This document shows, piece by piece, positions 28,168 to 38,403 of a stretch of 64,000 nucleotides of DNA. How positions within the stretch are numbered: position 1 is the stretch's first letter; every line of letters begins with the position of its first letter. The stretch spans positions 3,027,501-3,091,500 of the forward strand of contig NZ_CP082966.1 in NCBI RefSeq assembly GCF_019968605.1. The letters are read 5' to 3'. The notes beneath the pieces are model-generated. The model was not told the origin of the DNA. It ran no database searches and was given only the letters and a program-made list of their open reading frames with translations. A program made the translations under genes and the position numbers. Source of the stretch: Polaribacter litorisediminis. GTDB lineage: Bacteria; Bacteroidota; Bacteroidia; Flavobacteriales; Flavobacteriaceae.

Positions 28168-31100
28168 TTAAAAATTAACTTGAACTCCTAGATTAAAAAC
28201 CCTTTGAGGTGGATAGCCTAAACCATTACCTGCCATCTCGGGATCCCATAAATCAAATTTTGAAAAATGGAGTAAGTTAACACCTGTAAAATAGACTCTG
28301 GTTTGGGTTTCAGAAAAAACCTTACCTAAGGATTCTGGTAAAGTATACCCAAGTTCAACATTTTTTAGCCTTAAAAAATCTCCACTTCTTAACCACCAAG
28401 TAGACTGCTTTTCATTATTATCTATAGCATAAGTAGCTAAACGTGGCCAAAATGCATTAGGATCTGGATTGTTTTCTGACCAATGATTATCTGCGATAAT
28501 ACTTAACGCATTTCGTTCGTTTACAAAAGGAGAAATATCATTTGGATTAATTAAGAATGATGTTCTTGCAACTCCTTGCATAAAGACAGAAAAGTCGAAA
28601 TTCTTATATTTAGCTGAAAACCCAAAACCATATACAATTTCTGGCACATTTGGCCTACCAATTGGCACTTGGTCAGATTCATTTACAACACCATCATTAT
28701 TTACATCTGTATATTTAATGTCTCCCGGTAAATAAGAGTTTGTTGTAGAGAAACCATTAAATTGTTCTGGAGAATTATTGATATCTTCTTGATCTACAAA
28801 TAATCTTTCAGCGATATAACCCCATTGTTGATTTACTGGATGACCAATTCTACTTAAATTTTGATCTTGAAATTCTGGTTCACCATTTATCAATACTTCA
28901 TTTGTGGCGTATGTAAAATTACCTCTTGCTGTAATGTAAAAATCTCCACTAAATGCGTGATTGTAATCTACAGATAAATCGATACCATTTGATCTTACTT
29001 CACCTATATTACTACTAATTACTGTAGTAAGCCCAGAAGTTTCTGGTATAAATTGACGTTCCATATAGATGTCTCGTCTATTTTCTGTAAAAATATCTGC
29101 AATAACATTTAATTTATTAAAAAGACCAAATTCTATACCAATATTAGACTTTGTGGCGATCTCCCAACTCACGCTTTCATTTGCATATCTATTAATAATA
29201 AAACCATTGTAATAGTTGTTGTAATTAGAGCCAAAAGAATACCCTGTTCCACCATTATTTAAGTTCACATCAGATAAATAGAAAAAACGATCACTAGCAC
29301 TTGAAATTCCATCATTACCGACTAATCCATAAGAATATCTTAATTTAAATAAGTTAACAGCTGGTAAGTTTTTTTCAAAAAATTCCTCATTAGATAGTAT
29401 CCAACCAAATCCTACAGAAGGGAAAAATCCGAAACGATTTTCCTCTGCGAACTTTTCTGATCCATTATATCCAAAATTAAATTCGCTAAAATAACGATCG
29501 TCAAAGCTATAGGAAGCTCTACCAGAAATACCGGTATTTCTCGAGGGCAATGTAGAAAAAGCAGTATTACCACCAATAGTATTTAGAGCTTCTTGAAAAT
29601 AATTAACCAATAAACCACTCACTGCGTGTTTTTCGTTAAAAGTTCTATTGTATTCTAAGACAGCTTCATAGTAAAAATTACTATTCCCGTTATTATTTAC
29701 AGTTGGGTTGTTTAAAAATTCTGTTCCTTCTTGAATTTGAATTAATGAATTGACAACGCCTGTTGGTGTTTGCACCTCAGATGAACCGTAAAAAAATGGC
29801 GTAAAACTTCGTTCATTTTGATTTTCTGTATACGTTCTTACAGAAGCCATTGCACGTAATTTTAAACCTTCGGTAATAAACTTTAAATCTTGATTTACTT
29901 GAAATTGAGCTAAGGTTGTATTTGCGAATCGATCTCTAAATCCTCTTACACTTTCAGCATATGGATTTGGAAAACCACCATTCCCTTTATTTCCAAAAAG
30001 TGTGTGATTAAAGGACTGAGTGTTTTCATCCGCTTCGTAAACTTTTGGAAAATTAGCAGGATTTGCTTGCGAAACTTGATAAAATATATCTGTTGCACTT
30101 ACTACAGGACCATTATATCTTTCGAACAAAGAATAGAATTTAGCAGAAACCTTTGTTGTTTTAGTTAAGTTTATATTAATATTCGCTCTTAAATTAGATC
30201 TACTGATATCAATATTATTATTAAAATTATTTAAAGGATCTACCCTTAACAAACCGGTTTCTTTTGCGCTTGTAACAGATAAGTAATATTGTGCTACTTC
30301 TCCACCTCCATTTATGTTTGCGTTAAATCTTCTATTCATTGTAAAATCTTTAAACAACTCATTATGCCAATTTACATCTGGGTAAAGATTCGGGTTTAAT
30401 CCATTACGAGTTCCTTCAATTTTCTCTTTAGAGTATAATAATGTAGCAGAAGGATCTCTCATTCTTTGTGCTCTATTATATAGCTCCATGTAGTCTACAG
30501 CGCCTAAAAAATTATTTACCTGAGAAGGTGCTGACATTGAATTTTCATAACGTACAGATACTTTTGCTTTTCCTTTTTTACCTTCTTTTGTGGTTACTAA
30601 AACAACACCATTTGCCCCTCTAGCTCCATATAAAGAGGTTGCTGTTGCATCTTTCATAATTGAAAAAGAAGCAATATTATCTGGTTCTAAACGCGCTAAA
30701 TCGTCTGTGGTAATTTGTAAACCATCTAACAAAATTAATGGGCTATTGTTAAAACCAAACGTTGTAACACCACGAATAAAAAATGCTGCATTGTCGGCTC
30801 CTGGCTCCCCTGATCTTTGATAAGAAATTAAACCAGAAATTTGTCCAGCTAATGCGTTGGTTATATTGGAAGTAGGTTGTTTTATGTCTCCAACTTTCAT
30901 AGAAGTTACCGAACCAATAACACTAGTTTTCTTTTGTTTAGAAAAGGCAACAATCTGTATTTCCTCTAATTCATCTAAACTTTGTTTTAAAATTACATTA
31001 ATTTTCTTTTGATTGGAAACAATTACTTTTTTTGTTTCATACCCTAAATACGCAAATACCAAGACTGCATTGGGTGTCTTTATATTGATTGCATATTTAC

Positions 31101-31305
31101 CATCAAAATCTGTACTTATACCATTTGTTGTACCCTCTACTAATACAGATACTCCAGGAAGCGGATTTCCTATATCATCATAAACTTCACCTGAAACTAC
31201 AACGGTTTGGGAATATGAAGAAAATGTAAGTAAAAAAATTACAAAAGGTAATAATTTTAACAATAATGTTTTTCCTTTTTTCATTGATTGATTATTTAAT
31301 AGCAC
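28168..31305 (-). CDS. SusC/RagA-family TonB-linked outer-membrane transporter
   Basis: A 1045-residue TonB-dependent transporter. Signal peptide, then a carboxypeptidase-regulatory-like domain (about 35-115: VSGEVYDDIGNPLPGVSVLV), plug domain (about 120-235: NALAGQISGLISYQRSGEPG, FSIMKDATATSLYGARGANG), and the beta-barrel ending GYPPQRVFNLGVQVNF. It imports beta-glucan oligosaccharides with the SusD partner, driven by TonB. The likely true start is the second ATG at 31284 (MKKGKTLLLKLL), seven codons inside the longest frame, because it gives a clean signal peptide. A strong hairpin lies just upstream. Confidence 0.96.
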   Translation of the reverse strand: MLLNNQSMKKGKTLLLKLLPFVIFLLTFSSYSQTVVVSGEVYDDIGNPLPGVSVLVEGTTNGISTDFDGKYAINIKTPNAVLVFAYLGYETKKVIVSNQKKINVILKQSLDELEEIQIVAFSKQKKTSVIGSVTSMKVGDIKQPTSNITNALAGQISGLISYQRSGEPGADNAAFFIRGVTTFGFNNSPLILLDGLQITTDDLARLEPDNIASFSIMKDATATSLYGARGANGVVLVTTKEGKKGKAKVSVRYENSMSAPSQVNNFLGAVDYMELYNRAQRMRDPSATLLYSKEKIEGTRNGLNPNLYPDVNWHNELFKDFTMNRRFNANINGGGEVAQYYLSVTSAKETGLLRVDPLNNFNNNIDISRSNLRANININLTKTTKVSAKFYSLFERYNGPVVSATDIFYQVSQANPANFPKVYEADENTQSFNHTLFGNKGNGGFPNPYAESVRGFRDRFANTTLAQFQVNQDLKFITEGLKLRAMASVRTYTENQNERSFTPFFYGSSEVQTPTGVVNSLIQIQEGTEFLNNPTVNNNGNSNFYYEAVLEYNRTFNEKHAVSGLLVNYFQEALNTIGGNTAFSTLPSRNTGISGRASYSFDDRYFSEFNFGYNGSEKFAEENRFGFFPSVGFGWILSNEEFFEKNLPAVNLFKLRYSYGLVGNDGISSASDRFFYLSDVNLNNGGTGYSFGSNYNNYYNGFIINRYANESVSWEIATKSNIGIEFGLFNKLNVIADIFTENRRDIYMERQFIPETSGLTTVISSNIGEVRSNGIDLSVDYNHAFSGDFYITARGNFTYATNEVLINGEPEFQDQNLSRIGHPVNQQWGYIAERLFVDQEDINNSPEQFNGFSTTNSYLPGDIKYTDVNNDGVVNESDQVPIGRPNVPEIVYGFGFSAKYKNFDFSVFMQGVARTSFLINPNDISPFVNERNALSIIADNHWSENNPDPNAFWPRLATYAIDNNEKQSTWWLRSGDFLRLKNVELGYTLPESLGKVFSETQTRVYFTGVNLLHFSKFDLWDPEMAGNGLGYPPQRVFNLGVQVNF

Positions 31306-31333
31306 AGCAAAAGCAAAGACTTTTGCTGTGCTA
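31300..31333 (-). promoter_or_regulatory. Intercistronic hairpin before susC
   Basis: Perfect 14-bp stem (TAGCACAGCAAAAG with its complement) and six-base loop, between the T9SS-protein stop and the susC start. No T-run follows on the minus strand, so it is more likely an mRNA-stabilising or partial-termination element than a full terminator. Confidence 0.55.
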
Positions 31334-31339
31334 TACTTT

Positions 31340-33769
31340 TTATTCTTTAATTAACTTCTTAAACATTCCGTTAATTTCTAGAAAGTAAAATCCAGGTTTC
31401 AAAGTTTCTATAGATAATTCATTTGTTTCTATGGTCTTTTTAAGAACTTGTTTCGAATTGATATCAAAAATTCTAATGTCTTTTTTACCATCTAAATTGC
31501 TAAAACGAATCATATCATTTGCAGGATTAGGGAAAAATTGAAAACTTGTTTTGTCAAAATCATTTGCAGATGCAGTACCTTGTAATTGTGGTCCTTTTAG
31601 ATCATCTATATAAAAATCTCCAGTAACGGCTCCATTTCCTGGCCCAATAAAGATAAAAATATGATCAAAGTTTATGCCGTCGGCTAACTCAGACGCATCA
31701 ATATAAATCGTTTGCCATTGGTTTGCTTCTAGAATATCTCCCCATACTTCAAGATTTGCGTTTTGATCACCATCTTCTTTTGCATCAGAAAGTTTAAACA
31801 TAAAGTTAGTGGCAACAGAAGAATATACTCTAAAAGAAAAAATATCGTCTTTCGTTGCATCATAAGGTGCATTTAATTGAAAATGAATTCTTTCCCATCC
31901 ACCCCAAGTATCTCCTTTGGTCCACTTCGTAACCATATTTGCACCCCCTGCTGGATCTGCAACAGTTTCGTAAGCTCCTGGCACGTCTCCCATAGATTCT
32001 GAGACTGCTGTTAAAGAAGCGCCATCAAAGTCGTTATAAGTAACCATACTAATACCTGAAGTATTTGTTGTAAAAGTTGCCCAAACTCCTGTAACATTAG
32101 TGTTATTTTCTTTGTACTTAATTACATCGTCTTTAATACCAAACCAATATTGTGTATTAGCTTTTAGTAAATCTGATGGTTTTATTGAAATACTATTCTT
32201 AACATCATTTATGGAAGTAATTGATGAAACAAGCGTTCCTGAAGCATCACCCTCTCTTAATTCAACAAAAGGAGAAATATCAGTAATTGTTGAGCCGTCT
32301 AAATTTACAAACTGAAAATTTGATGAAATTGTAGGATTGCTAAGTAATGAAACTCCTGTTGCGTCATTTTCTGGACTTAAAGTTGTTTCTACTGCAGGTG
32401 GCACATTACTTTTTAAATAATCATCAAAATAATAAACGTCTCCTGCTACTGAACCTCCAGAACGATCTCTGTCAAAATAGATTTGTGCTCTATCATAGTT
32501 ACTTGCTGTAGTTGCACCATAGTTAAAAATTAACTCTACCCATTTATTGGTTTCGGTCACATCAATTATTTGTTCTTCTCCTTGACCCCAATCTGGATAA
32601 TTTTGTAATTTAACAGTTACAGCCACGGGTTTACTAACCCAAACTTTTACCTTAATAAAGGGGGTTTCTGCAAAATCTAAAGGAGCTAAAGGAGTTGCCC
32701 CATCAACTAAACTGTTTTCTAAACCAGAATCGTTACCTGCATGAGTGTACTCTCCAACATTTGCCGAAGTGTTGATTCCTGAGGGATCTGGATTAGCAAT
32801 TTTTGCAAAACCTGTACCTGCCCAAGATTCAAAACCTACATTTTCATTGGTTGTATCAAAATCAAATAATATTTCATTAACGTCTCCAGTAACCGCTGCT
32901 TTTGTAGTGAAACTTGCAGCAAATCCTGTTACAGCTTCGTCTGTTGAGAATTCGATTGTATTATCTAACACGCCGTACCAGTAGGTTGTTGAGTTGCTTA
33001 AATCGCTTGTTGGATCTATAATAATTTTGTTTTTATCACCATTAATACTGGCAGAAAAAGGCACATCCGCACCGTTTACATCATCTACTCTCAAAGCAAT
33101 TTTTCCAGTTAAATCTGTAATTTCGGAATCATCTAAGTTTCTAAAATTTCCATTGGTTCCAATTTCTAAGTTGGTATTAATAGCAACATCTACAGCACTA
33201 TCCGCTGGACTATATACTGCAGCTGGTGTAGTGTACATAGCAGGCCCTTTTATATCATCAAAGAAATAGAAATCTCCTTCAGTTGTATTTGCACCCCCTA
33301 TTATGATAACAATATTATTCATATAGATATTAGAATACGCACTAAAATCAAAAGTTAGTTCTACCCATTTGTTAATGTCAGTAGAAGTTATGGAAGATGT
33401 TACTTCTATATTATTACCCCAATCTGGTGCATTTTCTAAATGGAAAGTAACATCAATTTCTTCGGTTGCGAAAACCTTCATTTTAAAGACTGGGTTTGAT
33501 GCTAAATTAAAAGGCATTGGAAATACAGAATTGGGATCTATAACTCCAATTCCAATTCCGTTGTCACTACCGGCTGTAAATTGACCTACAAAACCTGAAA
33601 CATTCGTTTCATCGGGAGCAGGGTTTGTAACTTTAGCAAAAGTTGAAGATGTATTCCAACTATTAAAAACAATGTTGGGATTGTTTGTGTCAAAATCTAC
33701 GTGTGTAACCTCTTGGGCATTTGCTATGCCAAAAGTTAAAAACAGCATTAAAAGTAATCTTAGTTTCAT
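31340..33769 (-). CDS. Secreted multi-domain glycan-binding protein with T9SS tail
   Basis: An 809-residue exported protein at the head of the operon. Signal peptide LLLMLFLTFGIANA. Three related carbohydrate-binding-like beta-sandwiches (about 20-170, 295-450, 590-725) each end in a GDFYFFDDI/GDVYYFDDY/GDFYIDDLKGP strand. Two Ig-like Big_5 repeats (VYSPADSAVDVAINTN; LSPENDATGVSLLSN) lie between. The tail FQFFPNPANDMIRFSNLDG to the C-terminal lysines is a type IX sorting domain. No catalytic motif seen. It is most likely a surface or released glucan-binding protein. It begins 260 bp from the regulator, and the operon promoter should lie in 33770-34029. Confidence 0.75.
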   Translation of the reverse strand: MKLRLLLMLFLTFGIANAQEVTHVDFDTNNPNIVFNSWNTSSTFAKVTNPAPDETNVSGFVGQFTAGSDNGIGIGVIDPNSVFPMPFNLASNPVFKMKVFATEEIDVTFHLENAPDWGNNIEVTSSITSTDINKWVELTFDFSAYSNIYMNNIVIIIGGANTTEGDFYFFDDIKGPAMYTTPAAVYSPADSAVDVAINTNLEIGTNGNFRNLDDSEITDLTGKIALRVDDVNGADVPFSASINGDKNKIIIDPTSDLSNSTTYWYGVLDNTIEFSTDEAVTGFAASFTTKAAVTGDVNEILFDFDTTNENVGFESWAGTGFAKIANPDPSGINTSANVGEYTHAGNDSGLENSLVDGATPLAPLDFAETPFIKVKVWVSKPVAVTVKLQNYPDWGQGEEQIIDVTETNKWVELIFNYGATTASNYDRAQIYFDRDRSGGSVAGDVYYFDDYLKSNVPPAVETTLSPENDATGVSLLSNPTISSNFQFVNLDGSTITDISPFVELREGDASGTLVSSITSINDVKNSISIKPSDLLKANTQYWFGIKDDVIKYKENNTNVTGVWATFTTNTSGISMVTYNDFDGASLTAVSESMGDVPGAYETVADPAGGANMVTKWTKGDTWGGWERIHFQLNAPYDATKDDIFSFRVYSSVATNFMFKLSDAKEDGDQNANLEVWGDILEANQWQTIYIDASELADGINFDHIFIFIGPGNGAVTGDFYIDDLKGPQLQGTASANDFDKTSFQFFPNPANDMIRFSNLDGKKDIRIFDINSKQVLKKTIETNELSIETLKPGFYFLEINGMFKKLIKE

Positions 33770-34029
33770 AATAAATTAATAATTAGGTTAAAATAACATA
33801 CATTTTAGATAATTGCTTAGTTGTTCATATTATGAATAAGTCATAATTTTGTTTCATCTAGGAAACGGGTACAAACAACATCATAATTATATTGGACCCC
33901 AAAATTGAGCTAAAACTTGTTATTTAACAATTTATTAACCTCTACAAAAATCATATTACAGATAAAATTACCTCTACAAAACCTTTGTTAAAAATTATAA
34001 AATACTGATTTTTAGTTATTTGTAATTTT

Positions 34030-36906
34030 TTAAAACTTTTGAATGTAGTTTACTAAGTTTTCTTCTTTATCTAAATTAAATTTTTTACGTAATCTATATC
34101 TACTTTGTTCTACACTTGTAATGGCAACATTCATTAAGGAAGCAATTTCTTTTGAGGAAAGGTTTAGTTTTAAATAAGCACTTAACTTAATTTCATTAGA
34201 AGATAAATTGGAATGTTTTTCTCTTAAATTTTCGAAAAATTGTGAGTGAGAATTGCTAAAATGCAGTTGAAAGGTCAACCAATCTTCCTTATCTACTAAA
34301 TGATTATTAATTTTTTTTACTACTTTTTTTACGGGGTAATGTAATGAACTGTTCACCAACTCTTCATCTATCTTTTTAATATCATTAATTAAATCGGTTA
34401 ACAATTCGTTTTTCTTAATGTTATTTAAAGTAGAAGAAGCTAAGGCTGCATTTTTCTTTTTAATTTCTAAGTTTAGGTTTTCTTCTTTTAATAAGAGTAA
34501 TTTTTTGTCTGCCTCTAATTTTTCTAACTCAAATTTCTCCTTTTGCCGCTCTCTTTTTTGTTTTTCTAACTGCTTTAAACGGTTTACATATTTTATGTTT
34601 TTTCTATTTAAATATGCCCAATAGCTAAAAAAGATAACAATAAAAGCTATTACATAAAAAGCGATAGCCCATTTACTGATATACCATGGATATGCTATAT
34701 AAAAAGGAATTTTAACTATTTTAGAAGCTACTTCATTTTCGCCTTTGGCTTTTATTTCTAATACATATCCCCCAGAAGAAATACCTGGAAAATTTATCTC
34801 GCGAGTATTTACCCAATTAGACCAACTGCCGTCTTTAAATCCGTTTAGTTTATATTGTATTAGTTTAGAATTTCCTAAAGGTGTTTTTGGTAAGGCAATT
34901 TTTACTTTCAAGTAATTATTGGAATACGGAATTTTTAATTCTTCTATTTCATCTATTGGAGCTTTTATCGTATCTGTTACCCCAATTAATTCTATAGATT
35001 TAACAAGGGGCTCAGAATTAAAATTTAGTTTTTTATTTCTTTTAATGTTGTGAAAAACAATACCATCTTCTATACCAATTCCAAAAGTATTTTTATCTAT
35101 TTTTTTGAATTTGTTAAAATCATTTAAATGCTTATTCCAAAAATTATAAAAAGAAGCTTCGTTAATGTTAAAACGATTTTGATCTCTTAACACATAGCCT
35201 AAAGATTTTGGTGTAGAATACCAAAATACATTTTCGTCCTGGTAAATATGATTAATATTCTGTATCCCTTTAAAAATTTCTGTAGGGTATTTGGCTTTTG
35301 TGAACACATTATCAATTGTGTCATAAAAAAAGAATCCTTTACGATTGTAAAAAACTAGATTGCCATCAATTTTAGCAAAGTAAGCATAAGGGGCTATATT
35401 GGGGTTGTCTGCCCCATAAAACTCAACGTCTTCAAGGTGTAATCCATCAAAAGACAATCTTAACCTGTAATACCCTTTAGAAGGATGTGCTACCCAAATT
35501 TGATCATATTGATCGAACTCTATAAAACGAGAAGATTCTCCAAAGTTTTCGAACTTTCTTATAAATTTCCATTGATTATTGTTTTTCTTAAAAACAGCTA
35601 ATCCAGAATAAAAGCCAACATATAATAGGTCTTTGATTTTAGGGTGTTTTTTAAAAATCCAACCACCACCTTCTATATGAATAGTTTGTAACGATTTATT
35701 TTTAATAAAAGAAAGTCCTTTTTGACTTCCTACTAAAATTTCATCATCTACTTCATCAATTTCCCAAATTCTATCTGTACTTGCATCAATCAATTGTGGT
35801 TCAGATAACGAATTGTGAATGTTTTTTGCAAACAAACCTTGATTGGTACCTAAATAGAGTATAGAATCTTTTAAAAAACTTGTGTATACCGTTCCAAAAT
35901 TACTTTTGGTATCTAATAAATATTTAGAATTATTATTTATTTCGATATAACTGACCCCCGATTCTGTACTTAACCAAATATTATTGTTTAAATCATTAAA
36001 AATTTTTTTAACAGCATTGTTGTCGATGCCTTTTGCCTTGTTAATATGTGTTATTATTTTTCCTTTATCAGAAATAATGTAAAAACCATTTCTTAGAGTT
36101 CCTACAATAAATTGTTGGTTAGTATATTTTGCTACATCTGTAATGATAAACTTTTCAAATTTTGTATTTTCTACCCAGTCTTTTTTTTCTAAAGCATTAT
36201 TTTTAAGACACCAAAAACCATTATTTTTAGTTGCAATTAATACTGTATTGTCTTTTTCTACAAATACATCAATAATATCCATAGCAATATTTTCTGTACC
36301 TTTTACTAGTGTTCTTTCACTATTTATTATTTGGAATAAGCCCACAGAAACGTCTTGAAAAAAAGCACTCTTATTAGATATAAAAAGGTTACTAAACCCT
36401 TTATTTGCCTGAAAACTTGTTAATTTTTCTGTTAAAGGATCAAACGCATATATAAACTGAAATGATTGAAAAAAAATCTTTCCCTCAATTTCAATAATAT
36501 TTGTAAACACTGGCAATAATGGCGCTTCTTTACTTGGGTATTTAAAAAACAAACTTTTATAGGTAAGTTTTCCGTTTTTAGTTTTAGACCAAAATCCAAA
36601 ACCACCATGACCTCCTGTATAAATATGTTGATCATCTTTATATAAAACCGATCTTAGGTCTGACTGATCTTCAACGGAATAACTCGTCCATCTAAATCCA
36701 TCAAATTCAATTAATGCACCTGAAGTAGCAAAATAAAGCAATCCATTTGCATCTTGAGAGATATCAAAAACCTTTAAATCTTTTTTTACTTCTTCTTTTG
36801 AAAAATTTTTAATGAGTGGTACACCTGGAAGATTTGAAAATTGGCCTAGTAAAGAATTTGAAAAACAGAAAAATATTAGAAAAAAAAATAGTCTATTTAT
36901 TTTCAT
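34030..36906 (-). CDS. Beta-propeller / Y_Y_Y / LuxR-HTH one-component regulator of the glucan locus
   Basis: A 958-residue membrane-spanning regulator. Signal peptide, then many Reg_prop propeller repeats (to about 640, such as VKKIFNDLNNNIWLSTESGV), a Y_Y_Y domain (about 655-740), one TM helix (WAIAFYVIAFIVIFFSYWAY, about 750), a coiled coil (about 775-850, rich in K/E/L) and a C-terminal LuxR-type HTH (about 895-958: LSSNEIKLSAYLKLNLSSKE, SVEQSRYRLRKKF). There is no histidine-kinase or receiver domain, so unlike hybrid two-component sensors it would act directly, the periplasmic part sensing oligosaccharide. Same strand and directly upstream of the operon it presumably activates. Confidence 0.88.
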   Translation of the reverse strand: MKINRLFFFLIFFCFSNSLLGQFSNLPGVPLIKNFSKEEVKKDLKVFDISQDANGLLYFATSGALIEFDGFRWTSYSVEDQSDLRSVLYKDDQHIYTGGHGGFGFWSKTKNGKLTYKSLFFKYPSKEAPLLPVFTNIIEIEGKIFFQSFQFIYAFDPLTEKLTSFQANKGFSNLFISNKSAFFQDVSVGLFQIINSERTLVKGTENIAMDIIDVFVEKDNTVLIATKNNGFWCLKNNALEKKDWVENTKFEKFIITDVAKYTNQQFIVGTLRNGFYIISDKGKIITHINKAKGIDNNAVKKIFNDLNNNIWLSTESGVSYIEINNNSKYLLDTKSNFGTVYTSFLKDSILYLGTNQGLFAKNIHNSLSEPQLIDASTDRIWEIDEVDDEILVGSQKGLSFIKNKSLQTIHIEGGGWIFKKHPKIKDLLYVGFYSGLAVFKKNNNQWKFIRKFENFGESSRFIEFDQYDQIWVAHPSKGYYRLRLSFDGLHLEDVEFYGADNPNIAPYAYFAKIDGNLVFYNRKGFFFYDTIDNVFTKAKYPTEIFKGIQNINHIYQDENVFWYSTPKSLGYVLRDQNRFNINEASFYNFWNKHLNDFNKFKKIDKNTFGIGIEDGIVFHNIKRNKKLNFNSEPLVKSIELIGVTDTIKAPIDEIEELKIPYSNNYLKVKIALPKTPLGNSKLIQYKLNGFKDGSWSNWVNTREINFPGISSGGYVLEIKAKGENEVASKIVKIPFYIAYPWYISKWAIAFYVIAFIVIFFSYWAYLNRKNIKYVNRLKQLEKQKRERQKEKFELEKLEADKKLLLLKEENLNLEIKKKNAALASSTLNNIKKNELLTDLINDIKKIDEELVNSSLHYPVKKVVKKINNHLVDKEDWLTFQLHFSNSHSQFFENLREKHSNLSSNEIKLSAYLKLNLSSKEIASLMNVAITSVEQSRYRLRKKFNLDKEENLVNYIQKF

Positions 36907-36933
36907 AGATAAAGTAATTTATTGTTTTTTAAC

Positions 36934-37368
36934 TTAGTTCTTTGTTTTAGCTAGTTTTTCTATATAGTTTTCTATTAACATACTTCCAAAACCAGCTTTA
37001 TCATTTCTCAAAAATTCCACACTTTCATTATTACCCATTGTAGGATGTACTTCTCTTAAATGCTTATCACTCCAAATTCCTAACTCAATAATTAAAGGCG
37101 TTAACTCTAATGCTTTTTCGGTCAAGTGATAGTAAACCGATTTTTTATTAGTAGGTAGTTTCGATTTTGTAATCAGTACAAATTCTTCTAATTGTTTCAG
37201 TTTGGTGGCAAGAATATTGGTCGCAATTCCTTCGTCGCTCTCGGTAAAATCCTTGAAAGTTTCTTTGTTTTCAATTAGCATCTGCTTAATAATTACCAGC
37301 ATCCATTTATCCCCTAAAATATCAAGAGCCGAAGTAAAAGGGCAATTGCATCTAAATTTTATTTCCAT
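36934..37368 (-). CDS. HxlR-family transcriptional regulator
   Basis: A 144-residue winged-helix protein with the family hallmark CPFTSALDILGDKWMLVII (C9 onward) and the wing region LTEKALELTPLIIELGIWSD. HxlR proteins bind dyads as dimers and often sense electrophiles through the N-terminal Cys. It is divergent from the SnoaL/SDR operon across a 144-bp gap that holds several ACTTGCA repeats, so it probably controls that operon and itself. Confidence 0.9.
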   Translation of the reverse strand: MEIKFRCNCPFTSALDILGDKWMLVIIKQMLIENKETFKDFTESDEGIATNILATKLKQLEEFVLITKSKLPTNKKSVYYHLTEKALELTPLIIELGIWSDKHLREVHPTMGNNESVEFLRNDKAGFGSMLIENYIEKLAKTKN

Positions 37369-37412
37369 TCGTTGTTGCTTTTATCGATTGCAAAGATAGT
37401 AAAATATATTTT

Positions 37413-37494
37413 TTACTTGCAAAATGAAATTAATCTTAGTTATTACTTGCATATTGAAAGTATTTTAGTACTTTTGCTTGCGAAATACAAGTAA
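37413..37494 (+). promoter_or_regulatory. Divergent promoter with HxlR-type repeats
   Basis: TACTTGCAAAATG (37413), TACTTGCATATTGAAAGTA (37445) and GCTTGCGAAATACAAGTA (37475) are related repeats; TACTT...AAGTA forms a dyad. A -33 TTG (37447-37449) and a -7 TACTTTTG (37469-37476) with 19-bp spacing overlap them, pointing right to the gene at 37513. Confidence 0.6.
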
Positions 37495-37512
37495 TAATTC
37501 ATATAGAATAGA

Positions 37513-38397
37513 ATGAAAAAAGTAATCACAGTAATGATGTTAGCAGGTATTCTTGCTTCCTGTAAAACAACAAAAACGAATAAAACAAGCGAGAGTAATC
37601 ATTCAAAAACAACAACAATGAGTAAAAAAGAAACCGTAGGCACTTTTTTAGGTGCTGTAATGCAACAAAATCCTGAAAAAATGAGAGAATTGGCGAATAC
37701 TAATTACATTCAGCACAACCCATTTATCCCAACAGGACTAGAACCATTCATACAAATGCTTCCTATCCTCAAAGAAAACGGAACAACTGCTGAAAATATT
37801 AGAATGTTTCAAGATGGAAATTATGTGTTTATGCACAACATTTGGCGAAATGCAAAGCCTTTTGGGGCAGATGAAATGGTTTCATTTGATATTATCCGAT
37901 TAGATGAAAAAGGAAAAGTAGCCGAACACTGGGACGCTATGACGCCTTTGATAAAAGAAACAGCAAGTGGCAGAACACAAACCGATGGTTCTACAACCTT
38001 GTCAGATTTAGATAAAACCGAAGCAAATAAAGCTTTGGTTACTTCTTTTATTAATGATATACCGATGGGTAAAAATCAACATAAAATTGCAGAATACATC
38101 AGTATAGAGCAATATGACCAACATAATCCTCAAATAAAAGATGGTTTGAATGGGTTGGGCGAATTTTTCCAATATCTATCTTCACAAAATATAGTATTTA
38201 AATATACCAAACTTCACAAAGTATTGGGCGAAGGCAACTTTGTTCTTACCGTAAGCGAAGGCGAATTGATGGGAAAGAAGCAAGTATTTTATGATTTATT
38301 CAGACTGAAAAACGGTAAAATTATAGAACATTGGGATGTAATTCAAGAAATTCCAACCGAAGGTTTAGCGAATGATAACGGAATGTTTAACTTTTAA
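37513..38397 (+). CDS. SnoaL/NTF2-like lipoprotein with two repeated domains
   Basis: A 294-residue lipoprotein (signal ends GILASCKTTK). The mature part consists of two SnoaL-like domains in tandem (about 40-160 and 165-290), each with NYIQHNPFIP / EQYDQHNPQI and a final KVAEHWDAMTP / KIIEHWDVIQE strand. SnoaL folds act as cyclases, isomerases or small-ligand binders; the substrate is unknown. It is followed after 6 bp by an SDR gene, and both are probably induced by release of HxlR. It may detoxify or modify small organic compounds. Confidence 0.85.
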   Translation: MKKVITVMMLAGILASCKTTKTNKTSESNHSKTTTMSKKETVGTFLGAVMQQNPEKMRELANTNYIQHNPFIPTGLEPFIQMLPILKENGTTAENIRMFQDGNYVFMHNIWRNAKPFGADEMVSFDIIRLDEKGKVAEHWDAMTPLIKETASGRTQTDGSTTLSDLDKTEANKALVTSFINDIPMGKNQHKIAEYISIEQYDQHNPQIKDGLNGLGEFFQYLSSQNIVFKYTKLHKVLGEGNFVLTVSEGELMGKKQVFYDLFRLKNGKIIEHWDVIQEIPTEGLANDNGMFNF

Positions 38398-38403
38398 AAT
38401 TAG

